Below the pieces are notes generated by a model. It ran no database searches and was not told the origin of the DNA. It saw nothing but the letters and a program-made list of their open reading frames with translations. The position numbers and the translations under genes were made by a program. From an uncultured Pseudomonadota bacterium (lineage in GTDB: Bacteria; Pseudomonadota; Gammaproteobacteria; Burkholderiales; Methylophilaceae), in contig CAIOPD010000123.1 in the NCBI GenBank assembly GCA_903860085.1, positions 1 through 20,035 of the forward strand: a stretch of 20,035 bases of DNA, given 5' to 3'. Shown one piece after another: positions 1 to 6,890 of this stretch (the first letter of the stretch is position 1; each line of letters opens with the position of its first letter).

Positions 1-50
1 CGTTTCTTGGCTAAGATCACTTGCTTCTGACGCTCAGTAAGACTAGCACG
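1..50 (-). pseudogene. In-frame continuation of trhO beyond an amber stop (partial at window edge)
   Basis: Directly after the TAG of trhO, the same minus-strand frame continues without a stop to the window edge. It encodes RASLTERQKQVILAKK, a charged helical stretch that reads naturally after the final 'KISDE' of the upstream ORF. A single C-to-T change (CAG Gln to TAG) would explain the interruption. From memory, many TrhO relatives continue past the second CxxC pair with a similar Glu/Arg/Lys-rich helix, but I cannot align them here. The remainder of the tail lies outside the window. It could also be chance open sequence, since only 16 codons are visible. Confidence 0.5.
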
Positions 51-959
51 CTATTCATCAGATATTTTATCATAGCAATACGGGCAGGAAATGCCGGCGG
101 TGTAATGTGGGCTTTGCATCTCGGCAGGGGATAAGGGGTGACGGCAAGCATAACATTGGTCAAACTCACCGACCTCTAAGTTGTGTTTTACCGCCACGCG
201 CTGGTCAAATACAAAGCATTCTCCCTGCCATAGGCTATCGGCTTCTGGCACAGTTTCTAGATATTTTAGAATGCCACCTTGTAAGTGAAACACCTCTTCA
301 AATCCTTGGTCCATCATGTAGGAGGACGCTTTTTCACAGCGGATGCCGCCAGTGCAGAACATCGCTACTTTCTTATGTTTGGTTTTATCAAAATGTTTAG
401 CTACATATTCTGGAAACTCTCGAAATGTCGTGGTCTTAGGGTCAATTGCGCCCTTAAAAGTGCCAATATCAACCTCATAATCGTTACGAGTATCGATTAA
501 TATGACTTCGGGATCTGAAATAAGGGCATTCCAATCTTCAGGCTTGATATAGGTTCCAACTAGCTTGGTCGGGCTAACGCCAGGCACACCTAGTGTCACA
601 ATTTCTTTTTTAAGTTTGACCTTCATGCGATAGAACGGATGTTCAAAGGCATAAGATTCTTTATGCTCTAAATCGGCAAAGCGATTAGAAAATAACGGAT
701 CAATACGTAAATAATCTAGCACGCGATGGATATCTTCGGCAAGGCCGGCAATAGTGCCATTAATACCTTCTTCAGCTAGCAATAAAGTGCCTTTAATATG
801 GTTGCTATTGCACGCTTCAAGAATTGGCGCTTGTAGCGCTTTGAAGTCAGGCAGACTGACGAATTTATATAGGGCTGCAGTTAAATATTGTGGTGATAAA
901 TGATCTGGCATGGTGGTGACTGAATTTTTTAAAGGCGTTATTTTAGCACTTGCGTGCAT
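51..959 (-). CDS. trhO: tRNA uridine-34 hydroxylase, rhodanese family TrhO (YceA/UPF0176)
   Basis: TrhO proteins form 5-hydroxyuridine at the wobble position of certain tRNAs in the cytoplasm, using a rhodanese domain. Visible here are an N-terminal acylphosphatase-like domain containing 'AEEGINGTI' (about residues 63-71) and a rhodanese domain (about 130-240) with active-site loop CTGGIRCEK, whose catalytic Cys is residue 202. Two CxxC pairs (C269/C272 and C292/C295) suggest a small zinc-binding tail. The ATG overlaps the fhcC stop by one base (TAATG), which suggests translational coupling; an alternative start is Met17 (position 911). No strong Shine-Dalgarno precedes either. The gene is the last visible member of the fhc operon, an unusual setting. 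The ORF ends at a TAG that looks premature (see the entry for 1-50), so the protein may lack its C-terminal helix. The family call is secure; intactness is not. Confidence 0.9.
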   Translation of the reverse strand: MHASAKITPLKNSVTTMPDHLSPQYLTAALYKFVSLPDFKALQAPILEACNSNHIKGTLLLAEEGINGTIAGLAEDIHRVLDYLRIDPLFSNRFADLEHKESYAFEHPFYRMKVKLKKEIVTLGVPGVSPTKLVGTYIKPEDWNALISDPEVILIDTRNDYEVDIGTFKGAIDPKTTTFREFPEYVAKHFDKTKHKKVAMFCTGGIRCEKASSYMMDQGFEEVFHLQGGILKYLETVPEADSLWQGECFVFDQRVAVKHNLEVGEFDQCYACRHPLSPAEMQSPHYTAGISCPYCYDKISDE

Positions 960-1780
960 TAAGCTGAAATAAGTAGAATCTCACCGTTGCCGTTACAGGC
1001 TGCATCTCCGACCCACCTTTGGACGCGTTGGGAGTGTAGTCCTGAAAACTGGCTGTCAAGCTTGGAAAAACTTTGATACAGTAAGCTTAAAAATGGCAGT
1101 GTATGCATACCGCAATCTTGCAGAGTGGCGTGCAGAGCTGGCTTTTTAAGAAGTAAAAGTGTGCCATGTTTCATATTAAAGCCAGCATAGATGCCCACAT
1201 TGCCCATGACACCAATGGTGCCAGCAATCATACGACTAGCGCAGTAGTCGCCCGCATTACCTTCAATTAATATCAGTCCACGTCGCATCTGATCGCCGGC
1301 ACGGTCACCAGCATTTCCTTTAACTAACACCGTGCCTCCTCGCATGCCTTTGCGCTGTCCTGCAGAACCGCCACCAAGAAATTCGCCAGTATCGCCGTCA
1401 ATCATCAGTAAACCTTTAGCCATATTGCAAGCAGCAAATGCAGCAGTATTGCCGTGACAGTGAATTGTGCCTCCGTTTAAATTAAAGCCTAAGTAGGCGC
1501 CAACATCACCAGTAATATCAAGACTTCCGCTAGTGATATGCGCACCTAGGTAATCAAGCTTACGGCTACTGTCTTTAAAATTAATCGTTTGCAATCCATT
1601 CGTGATGGGTTGGCCGCTAATTTCAAATACTTCATCTACACGAAGCTGGTTGCGTCCATCACTTAACATTAGACTGGCAATTTCTGGAATAGATTTTCCT
1701 ACCAAATTTTCCGGGGTAAGGGCAGCACAGTTTAAGCTATGCGCTAGATCTTTTTTTAAACGTAAACTTAACGTGCTCAT
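959..1780 (-). CDS. fhcC: Formyltransferase/hydrolase complex subunit C (FhcC)
   Basis: FhcC is the homologue of formylmethanofuran dehydrogenase subunit C and is a structural subunit of the Fhc complex, which converts formyl-tetrahydromethanopterin to formate through a methanofuran-type cofactor. The 273-residue protein has an N-terminal segment followed by about six glycine-rich repeats of roughly 19-20 residues (about 82-210), with units such as 'GGTVLVKGNAGDRAGDQM' and 'GLILIEGNAGDYCASRM'. This pattern is typical of the right-handed beta-helix shared with the GltS C-terminal domain. Its ATG overlaps the fhcD stop (ATGA), and its own TAA overlaps the trhO ATG by one base, so it sits in a coupled operon. 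The length fits the family and I see no damage. Confidence 0.93.
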   Translation of the reverse strand: MSTLSLRLKKDLAHSLNCAALTPENLVGKSIPEIASLMLSDGRNQLRVDEVFEISGQPITNGLQTINFKDSSRKLDYLGAHITSGSLDITGDVGAYLGFNLNGGTIHCHGNTAAFAACNMAKGLLMIDGDTGEFLGGGSAGQRKGMRGGTVLVKGNAGDRAGDQMRRGLILIEGNAGDYCASRMIAGTIGVMGNVGIYAGFNMKHGTLLLLKKPALHATLQDCGMHTLPFLSLLYQSFSKLDSQFSGLHSQRVQRWVGDAACNGNGEILLISA

Positions 1781-2685
1781 ACGTTTTCAGCTTGCATAAT
1801 TTCTTGCAACTTAAAGTGATGTGGGCCTAATTTACCCCCATAATTGCCGGCAGAAATACGTTTTACCCCACTATTTTCGCCGAGTTGGCATATCGCAGTG
1901 ATACCTACCCGCATGGCGCTGGCAATATCCTCAAAACTTAAGCCATCGATGACAATTTCCATCACGCTTTCAATCTCAGTAGATAGTTCACTGTTAGTAA
2001 CACCTTTAAGTGTGGGGCAGAAGGCATCGTTGGTAGAGGCGAACATGGTTTTATACTTACTGCCGACCTTGGAGCCTGAGCGAACTACTCCTCCTGGAAA
2101 TGGCATAATAACGTTAGGAATTTTTTTCATCGCTTCAACGGCAACCTCTGCCGCGGCCAACGCTAAAGATTGGGATGTGGCTAAAATAAGAAAGTTTCCG
2201 CCGCCAATGGCGCGAACCATACCGGTAGTTTCTTCACATAAAAATTCGCCATCCATCACTGGCACGCGCCAATAGCGTTTATCCGCGATGAGTTTGGATG
2301 TTTGGAAGCCATCTCCAAAAAAGCGTAAATTTTTACCTAGATTAATTTGATCTTCACTGTTGATTCCGGCAAACGCAGCAGCGGTGGGACAGGTGAGTAC
2401 ACATTGCCCCATGCGTGTTTCAAGTTGTTGCATGAGCACTTTGCTACCCATCGCAAATAACAAGACGGAAACGCCCGGCCTGCCATCAGGCGTTTCCGTT
2501 TCGCCAAGTTCGCCCTCTATACCAGCTTCTACGCCACAACCGATCACAGAGGTGGCGAACCCCGTCATGGCATTGGCGGCATGGTAGGCCCATTTTAGAT
2601 TTTGCGCAGTTAGGATGACCCTTGTGGCTCGCATATTGAATGCTTCAGCAAAGGTATCATCAATTTGTATATTATTAATAATCAT
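1777..2685 (-). CDS. fhcD: Formylmethanofuran:tetrahydromethanopterin formyltransferase subunit D (FhcD/Ftr)
   Basis: FhcD is the bacterial homologue of archaeal Ftr. It transfers the formyl group from N5-formyl-tetrahydromethanopterin to the methanofuran-type cofactor bound in the Fhc complex, in the cytoplasm. The 302-residue protein begins 'MIINNIQIDDTFAEAFNMRA' and contains family-typical stretches such as 'TAAAFAGINSE', 'IPNVIMPFPGGVVRSGSKVG' and 'ISAGNYGGKLGPHHFKL' near the C-terminus; the length matches Ftr. It lies 18 bases after the flavin-type gene and overlaps fhcC by ATGA. I see no good Shine-Dalgarno before the ATG, so its translation may depend on the upstream gene. Confident from sequence features and from the fhcA, fhcB and fhcC neighbours. 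Confidence 0.94.
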   Translation of the reverse strand: MIINNIQIDDTFAEAFNMRATRVILTAQNLKWAYHAANAMTGFATSVIGCGVEAGIEGELGETETPDGRPGVSVLLFAMGSKVLMQQLETRMGQCVLTCPTAAAFAGINSEDQINLGKNLRFFGDGFQTSKLIADKRYWRVPVMDGEFLCEETTGMVRAIGGGNFLILATSQSLALAAAEVAVEAMKKIPNVIMPFPGGVVRSGSKVGSKYKTMFASTNDAFCPTLKGVTNSELSTEIESVMEIVIDGLSFEDIASAMRVGITAICQLGENSGVKRISAGNYGGKLGPHHFKLQEIMQAENV

Positions 2686-2703
2686 GAAGTTTAATAGCCA
2701 AAC

Positions 2704-3363
2704 TTAGGCAGTAGGATCGCCGCTTTTTATTTTACCTACCCACTCTTCAATATTAATGAGGCCTTCCACCTCGGCTTGCTGCAAGTCTTTGGTTAGTATT
2801 ACATCTTGCACTAAATCTAGTCTCTTCCAGCCGGCTAATGGTGTATCACAATCCATACGGGGTACGTAGCGTGAATCTCTTACTTTCGTCATTTGATGGA
2901 TGTAACGTGGACAATTCTGCCAAAACTCAGATAATTTAACGCGCACGATGTAATCTGCTTCTTTATATTCAGCCATCAGCAGATCGTCACGGGAAATGGT
3001 GGCAGTGCCTTGCACACGCATGCGATGCGGCGTAGAGAAGGAGATGAATAGTAAACCTACTTGTGGGTTTTGGCTGATGTTTCCCATAGAAAAAAACATG
3101 CCATTGCCATCATAACTAGGAAATGCCAACGTCGTCGAATCAAGTACTTTAACAAAGCCGACATCGCCGCCTTTGTAAGAAACTGTAGGGCGACCTTGAT
3201 GATCAACTGAAGATAAAAAGAACATATCAACATGCTCGATAAAGCCTTTGGCTTCGTCATCAAACTCAGTACGGCAGACAAGTTCCTCTACGCGGTCAGC
3301 CATCTTCCTAGTGCCAAATTCATCTTGAATATCACGGTGTTCTTTGCCATATAATCTAGTCAT
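2704..3363 (-). CDS. Pyridoxamine 5'-phosphate oxidase-like FMN-binding protein inside the fhc operon
   Basis: This 219-residue protein has the split-barrel flavin-binding fold signature of the PNPOx-like superfamily. Visible are 'FFLSSVDHQGRPTVSYKGG' (about residues 48-66), then 'VGFVKVLD', 'FPSYDGNGMFFSMGNISQNP' (about 81-100), 'VGLLFI' and 'RMRVQGTATI' (about 114-123). This resembles the FMN-binding PPOX branch of about 200 residues rather than true PdxH. The substrate is unknown; some relatives use FMN, others F420 or haem. It has a strong Shine-Dalgarno (GGGGAG) next to the fhcA stop, 12 bases from fhcA and 18 bases from fhcD, so it is almost certainly co-transcribed with the Fhc genes. 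A link to C1 metabolism (redox or cofactor chemistry, or oxidative protection) is only inferred from position. Confidence 0.85.
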   Translation of the reverse strand: MTRLYGKEHRDIQDEFGTRKMADRVEELVCRTEFDDEAKGFIEHVDMFFLSSVDHQGRPTVSYKGGDVGFVKVLDSTTLAFPSYDGNGMFFSMGNISQNPQVGLLFISFSTPHRMRVQGTATISRDDLLMAEYKEADYIVRVKLSEFWQNCPRYIHQMTKVRDSRYVPRMDCDTPLAGWKRLDLVQDVILTKDLQQAEVEGLINIEEWVGKIKSGDPTA

Positions 3364-3375
3364 AGTTACTCCCCT

Positions 3376-5052
3376 TTAGCTTCTTATTGGATGTTGCTTA
3401 CTTACAATAATCCTACCACGGCCATCTTGACTGATTTCAGAAGCATCAATCTTAAAGTTAGCTAACTGAATGGTGTGGTAGCGGTCAAAATATTGCTTTA
3501 AGTCTTGTTCTACAGCTATATCAAACTCCGGCTTGGCGGTATAAGTTGCCCCCCAAGTCACTTTAACGACCTTGCCAGCTTGTACCACCATTTCACCATC
3601 TTTAAACACATAAGCCGGCTTAGAAAACATGACCTCGCGATCCTCTTGTTCGTTATATACAGCAATATCAGCACCAGCGCCAACGCCCAAATGCCCACGA
3701 TCATGCATTCCGATAAGTTTAGCTGGCCCCGCGCGAGTCATAATGGCAATTTCATAAAGACTATACTCGCGGGCTAAGCTTTTAAGATTACTCATGGCTT
3801 GCGCATCTAAATTTAGCTTAGCAAAAGCTTCATTGCGGAAGCTTTTATCCATCAATAAACGGATAAGATGTGGGTAGCTAGTAAATGGTGCGCCATTAGG
3901 ATGGTCGGTCGTTAAAAATATGCGCCACGGATCGTTAACTGAGAGGAATATTTCTAAGCCTATTGCCCATTGCAGTGCGTTAACAAAATTCTGATCACGG
4001 TACTTAAAAGGCACAACACCACAACCTGCATCGCACTCAATATCCATAATCACAGATTTTTTAGGATTAGCGTGTTTGGCGTTGATTTGTTGCATCATGC
4101 TATCGCCAGAGGCTGTGACAGTTTGGCCAAAAAGAATCTGGCCGACATCAGCGCTGATATTTTTATGCTTGTTGATAGCTTGTGCAATTTCGGCTGCTGC
4201 CGATGAAAATTTACGATCACCTTCCGTGCCATAGCTATGAAACTGGATATGGGTTAGGTGCATAGGCAGGCCGTCGGCTGCTTCTATAGTTTTTAACGTA
4301 GTCTCAAAGTTGCCAGCGGCACCTAAGTTATTGCAATGCACATGCAAAGGTTTGGCGATACCTAAGTCATACACGGCGCGGCTTAAACTTTTCAGAATGT
4401 CGCGTGCTGAAACCTGGTAATAGCTGTGCGCTTCGTCTAAGTCGAGCTTGCGTTGATTAAACTTAAACGCACTAATGCCACCTGCATTGACCACCTTAAT
4501 GCCAATAGCTTGCGTAGCGTGCAACGTCCAAGCCACATAATCGTTAATGGCTTTTTGGTCTTTGCCTGCGGTTAACAATCTTAAGAAATAGTCATCATTG
4601 CCAAGCATGGCGTAGCCACCCTTGTCTATCATGGGCGTATCTGCCATTTCTAGATGCGCCTGTCTAGCATTGATTGGCATCATGGCGGGTTCAAAAGCTG
4701 CGGTGTATCCCATTTCTATGTAGCGAAAGCCAGTTTCAGTCGTGCTCGGAGTAGCATGATGACTACAGTTAGGGCTGCAGATATGTGCTTCTGGTTCGCT
4801 ATAGCGGCGTGATTCCTGAAATTCCGGCAACATCATGCGCGCAATATTAATTTTCCCACCGCCGATATGGCTATGCATATCAATGGCACCGGCCATGACG
4901 ACTTTCCCACTCAGGTCAACAGTATGTGATATTTTTTCAGTACTACTGGGCTTGGCAATAATACGCCCGCCTCGAATATAAATATCCTGAACCACGCCGT
5001 CTTTTCCGTTAGTTGGATCGTAAAGCTTGCCATTTTTAAGCTGGGTAATCAT
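3376..5052 (-). CDS. fhcA: Formyltransferase/hydrolase complex subunit A (FhcA), zinc amidohydrolase
   Basis: FhcA is the homologue of FwdA/FmdA and hydrolyses the formyl-methanofuran-type intermediate to formate in an amidohydrolase barrel with two zinc ions. The 558-residue protein shows the metal motif DMHSHIGGG (His60, His62), a probable carboxylated lysine in 'GIKVVNAGG' (Lys186), His237/His239 in 'LHVHCNN', His268/His272 in 'HLTHIQFHSYG', and Asp383 in 'TTDHPNGAPF'. These match the ligand layout known for FwdA, judged by eye. A compact His/Cys cluster at residues 90-99 (H-x-C-x3-C-x-H-H) is less familiar to me. The start ATG overlaps the fhcB stop (ATGA). The C-terminal part closes with the small beta domain typical of amidohydrolases. 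No disruption seen. Confidence 0.95.
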   Translation of the reverse strand: MITQLKNGKLYDPTNGKDGVVQDIYIRGGRIIAKPSSTEKISHTVDLSGKVVMAGAIDMHSHIGGGKINIARMMLPEFQESRRYSEPEAHICSPNCSHHATPSTTETGFRYIEMGYTAAFEPAMMPINARQAHLEMADTPMIDKGGYAMLGNDDYFLRLLTAGKDQKAINDYVAWTLHATQAIGIKVVNAGGISAFKFNQRKLDLDEAHSYYQVSARDILKSLSRAVYDLGIAKPLHVHCNNLGAAGNFETTLKTIEAADGLPMHLTHIQFHSYGTEGDRKFSSAAAEIAQAINKHKNISADVGQILFGQTVTASGDSMMQQINAKHANPKKSVIMDIECDAGCGVVPFKYRDQNFVNALQWAIGLEIFLSVNDPWRIFLTTDHPNGAPFTSYPHLIRLLMDKSFRNEAFAKLNLDAQAMSNLKSLAREYSLYEIAIMTRAGPAKLIGMHDRGHLGVGAGADIAVYNEQEDREVMFSKPAYVFKDGEMVVQAGKVVKVTWGATYTAKPEFDIAVEQDLKQYFDRYHTIQLANFKIDASEISQDGRGRIIVSKQHPIRS

Positions 5053-6317
5053 GCTAACAACGTCTCAATTTGCCTAAGCACATCACTTAATGCTGGTAAG
5101 ACCTGCTTACGCAACGATTTAAGCGGTAAGGCCACTGAACTATCCATACGGAACATCGTGCCAGCATGATCTAAGCCTGGAATGCTAACTGGAATAAATA
5201 CATCTGGGGCTTGTGTGAATTGCATATCGGGGTGGCCGATAACAATTGTCGGTGTCACGCCACTCGGAGGGGTGTAAGCATTAAAGGTGCTAATCCATAA
5301 TAGCGCATCGCAATTGTTCAATTGTTGCTGGGTGGAGAAGTGATAGGTGTCGTAACTAAACTCACCGCCACGTTGGTGTACATTAAATCGGTTACGCGTT
5401 GGGTAGCCGCTTAGCCAAGCGCTCGTATTGTTAATACTAGAGTCTCCGTCCCCGGAGTTGAGTGGCAGTCCTGTGACTCGGGTGTTTTCATTAAGCGTGG
5501 CGATAAGTTGGGTAATACTTTGCACAGTGAGTTCTGCATGGGTGATTTTTAAACAGCCGACTGACCAAACGATTACTGCATATTTAGCGGCTTTTATTTT
5601 TTCAAGCACGGCTTTTAATTCAGTCAATCTCACCCCAGCAATTTCGTGAGCGTCTAATTTTTTGTTGTGCGCCATTGCATTTAAGGCGCTCATAATGGCT
5701 GGCAAGTACTCAGTTTCGGCTGCCACGACGGTAGGTGTGTGGCCATCTGGTGAAATGCCAGCACTGGTATTGCCAGTTGCCCCTAAGAAAATTACCTCAG
5801 GGGTGGTTTTGTTAAATAAGTTATCAGCGTTCCATACCAGCTTTTCGAAAAAACGCGGATGGCTAGTAACGATATCAGTGCCAATGGCTACAATCAGATC
5901 GGCGCGGTTTTTAACTTCAGTCAGTGTGGTGGTTTGCCAGCCACTATTTTGCATGGCTAATGTGTTGCGTACTGTAGATTCGCTATGCATATGATCAAGT
6001 GTGGCACCTGCTTTCTCGGCCAAAGCCATCACGCTACGCATGCCTTGAACCTCTGTACCTAAACCGGCAAATAAAGGCTGGTTGCTGTCATGTAAAATTT
6101 TTGCGGCAGCTTTGACTGCCATATTCAGATTGCAATCCACTCCAAACATGCTGGGGCTAGTATTTAAAGCGGCTTGTGTAAAGAAAATTTGGCTTTTTGG
6201 ACAACCATTTTTAACTGATATTGGCGTGGAGTTGCTTACGAGCAGATCATCACAAAGTAAGCCACATGCAGGGCAGGTAGCCGATATCAATTGAACTGAA
6301 TCATCAAGAATATTCAT
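5049..6317 (-). CDS. fhcB: Formyltransferase/hydrolase complex subunit B (FhcB)
   Basis: FhcB is related to the tungsten/molybdenum subunit of archaeal formylmethanofuran dehydrogenase (FwdB/FmdB), but in bacteria it serves a complex that hydrolyses rather than oxidises or reduces the formyl group. Counting from the chosen ATG, the 422-residue protein opens with TCPACGLLCDDLL, giving Cys15, Cys18, Cys22 and then Cys39: the spacing of a [4Fe-4S] site. The stretch where FwdB carries its metal-ligand Cys/Sec reads 'HMHSESTVRNTLAMQNSG' (about 109-126) and has no cysteine, in line with loss of the pterin-metal centre. An upstream GTG (position 6338) would add seven residues; I prefer the ATG because the conserved region begins soon after it, though neither start has a strong ribosome binding site. 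First gene of the operon; ends in ATGA overlap with fhcA. Confidence 0.92.
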   Translation of the reverse strand: MNILDDSVQLISATCPACGLLCDDLLVSNSTPISVKNGCPKSQIFFTQAALNTSPSMFGVDCNLNMAVKAAAKILHDSNQPLFAGLGTEVQGMRSVMALAEKAGATLDHMHSESTVRNTLAMQNSGWQTTTLTEVKNRADLIVAIGTDIVTSHPRFFEKLVWNADNLFNKTTPEVIFLGATGNTSAGISPDGHTPTVVAAETEYLPAIMSALNAMAHNKKLDAHEIAGVRLTELKAVLEKIKAAKYAVIVWSVGCLKITHAELTVQSITQLIATLNENTRVTGLPLNSGDGDSSINNTSAWLSGYPTRNRFNVHQRGGEFSYDTYHFSTQQQLNNCDALLWISTFNAYTPPSGVTPTIVIGHPDMQFTQAPDVFIPVSIPGLDHAGTMFRMDSSVALPLKSLRKQVLPALSDVLRQIETLLA

Positions 6318-6340
6318 CACTCTGGGATTTTGCCACACAG

Positions 6341-6396
6341 TGAAAGCTTTTATACAATCTTATTGTAAATAACTATCGCAAAATGTAGGTTTATTT
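6341..6396 (-). promoter_or_regulatory. Putative fhc operon promoter with small inverted repeat
   Basis: The 138-base gap between fhcB and ndk must hold divergent promoters. On the minus strand a candidate -10 (TTGTAT/TATAAA, around 6346-6357) is preceded about 18 bases upstream by TTGCGA. An inverted repeat TACAA-N5-TTGTA (6353-6367) overlaps the -10, a possible operator. The arms are only 5 bp, so it may be chance. Confidence 0.3.
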
Positions 6397-6418
6397 TAAG
6401 TGCCAAAAATGGTATTTT
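6390..6418 (+). promoter_or_regulatory. Putative ndk promoter
   Basis: A TGG-TATTTT extended -10-like element (6410-6418) lies 17 bases after a weak TTTATT -35-like element (6390-6395). It would start transcription around 6425, giving a leader of about 30 bases before the ndk ATG. The ndk ribosome binding site ATGGAG (6445-6450) is well spaced. Judged by eye only. Confidence 0.3.
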
Positions 6419-6455
6419 ATCGTTCTTTTCAATAAGTTAATTTAATGGAGTTGTT

Positions 6456-6863
6456 ATGGCTGTTCAACGCACGCTTTCTATCATCAAACCTGATGCAGTA
6501 GCAAAAAATGTAATCGGTAAAATCTACACACGTTTTGAAAATGCAGGTTTAAAAATTGTAGCTGCAAGAATGGCGCAATTATCACAAGCTGAAGCAGAAG
6601 GCTTTTATGCAGTTCACGCTGCACGACCATTTTTTGGTGATTTAGTTAAATTCATGATTTCAGGTCCTGTGATGATTCAAGCCCTAGAAGGCGAAAACGC
6701 AGTGCAAGTGCACCGTGATTTAATGGGTGCAACTAACCCAAAAGAAGCTGCTGCTGGAACAATCCGTGCTGATTTCGCTGAAAGCATTGATGCTAATGCT
6801 GTGCATGGTTCAGATTCAGCAGAAAATGCTGCAATTGAAATCGCTTACTTTTTCGGTAAGTAG
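6456..6863 (+). CDS. ndk: Nucleoside diphosphate kinase
   Basis: Ndk moves the gamma phosphate from ATP to other nucleoside diphosphates through a phosphohistidine, balancing NTP and dNTP pools in the cytoplasm. The 135-residue protein starts 'MAVQRTLSIIKPDAVAKN', the standard N-terminus, with the catalytic histidine at His117 in 'NAVHGSDS'. It is slightly shorter than the usual 140-143 residues, but no active-site segment is missing. The ATG has a clear ribosome binding site (GGAG, 5 bases away). It is the first gene of the plus-strand housekeeping run, and rlmN starts 27 bases later. The identification is secure. Confidence 0.97.
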   Translation: MAVQRTLSIIKPDAVAKNVIGKIYTRFENAGLKIVAARMAQLSQAEAEGFYAVHAARPFFGDLVKFMISGPVMIQALEGENAVQVHRDLMGATNPKEAAAGTIRADFAESIDANAVHGSDSAENAAIEIAYFFGK

Positions 6864-6890
6864 TATTCGTTAATAAGGTAAAAAACAATT

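Noticed and set aside
1844..2275. 143-codon plus-strand open frame opposite fhcD
   Set aside because: The translation is low-complexity (Ser/Thr/Ile-rich) with no known motif, and fhcD is clearly the real gene.
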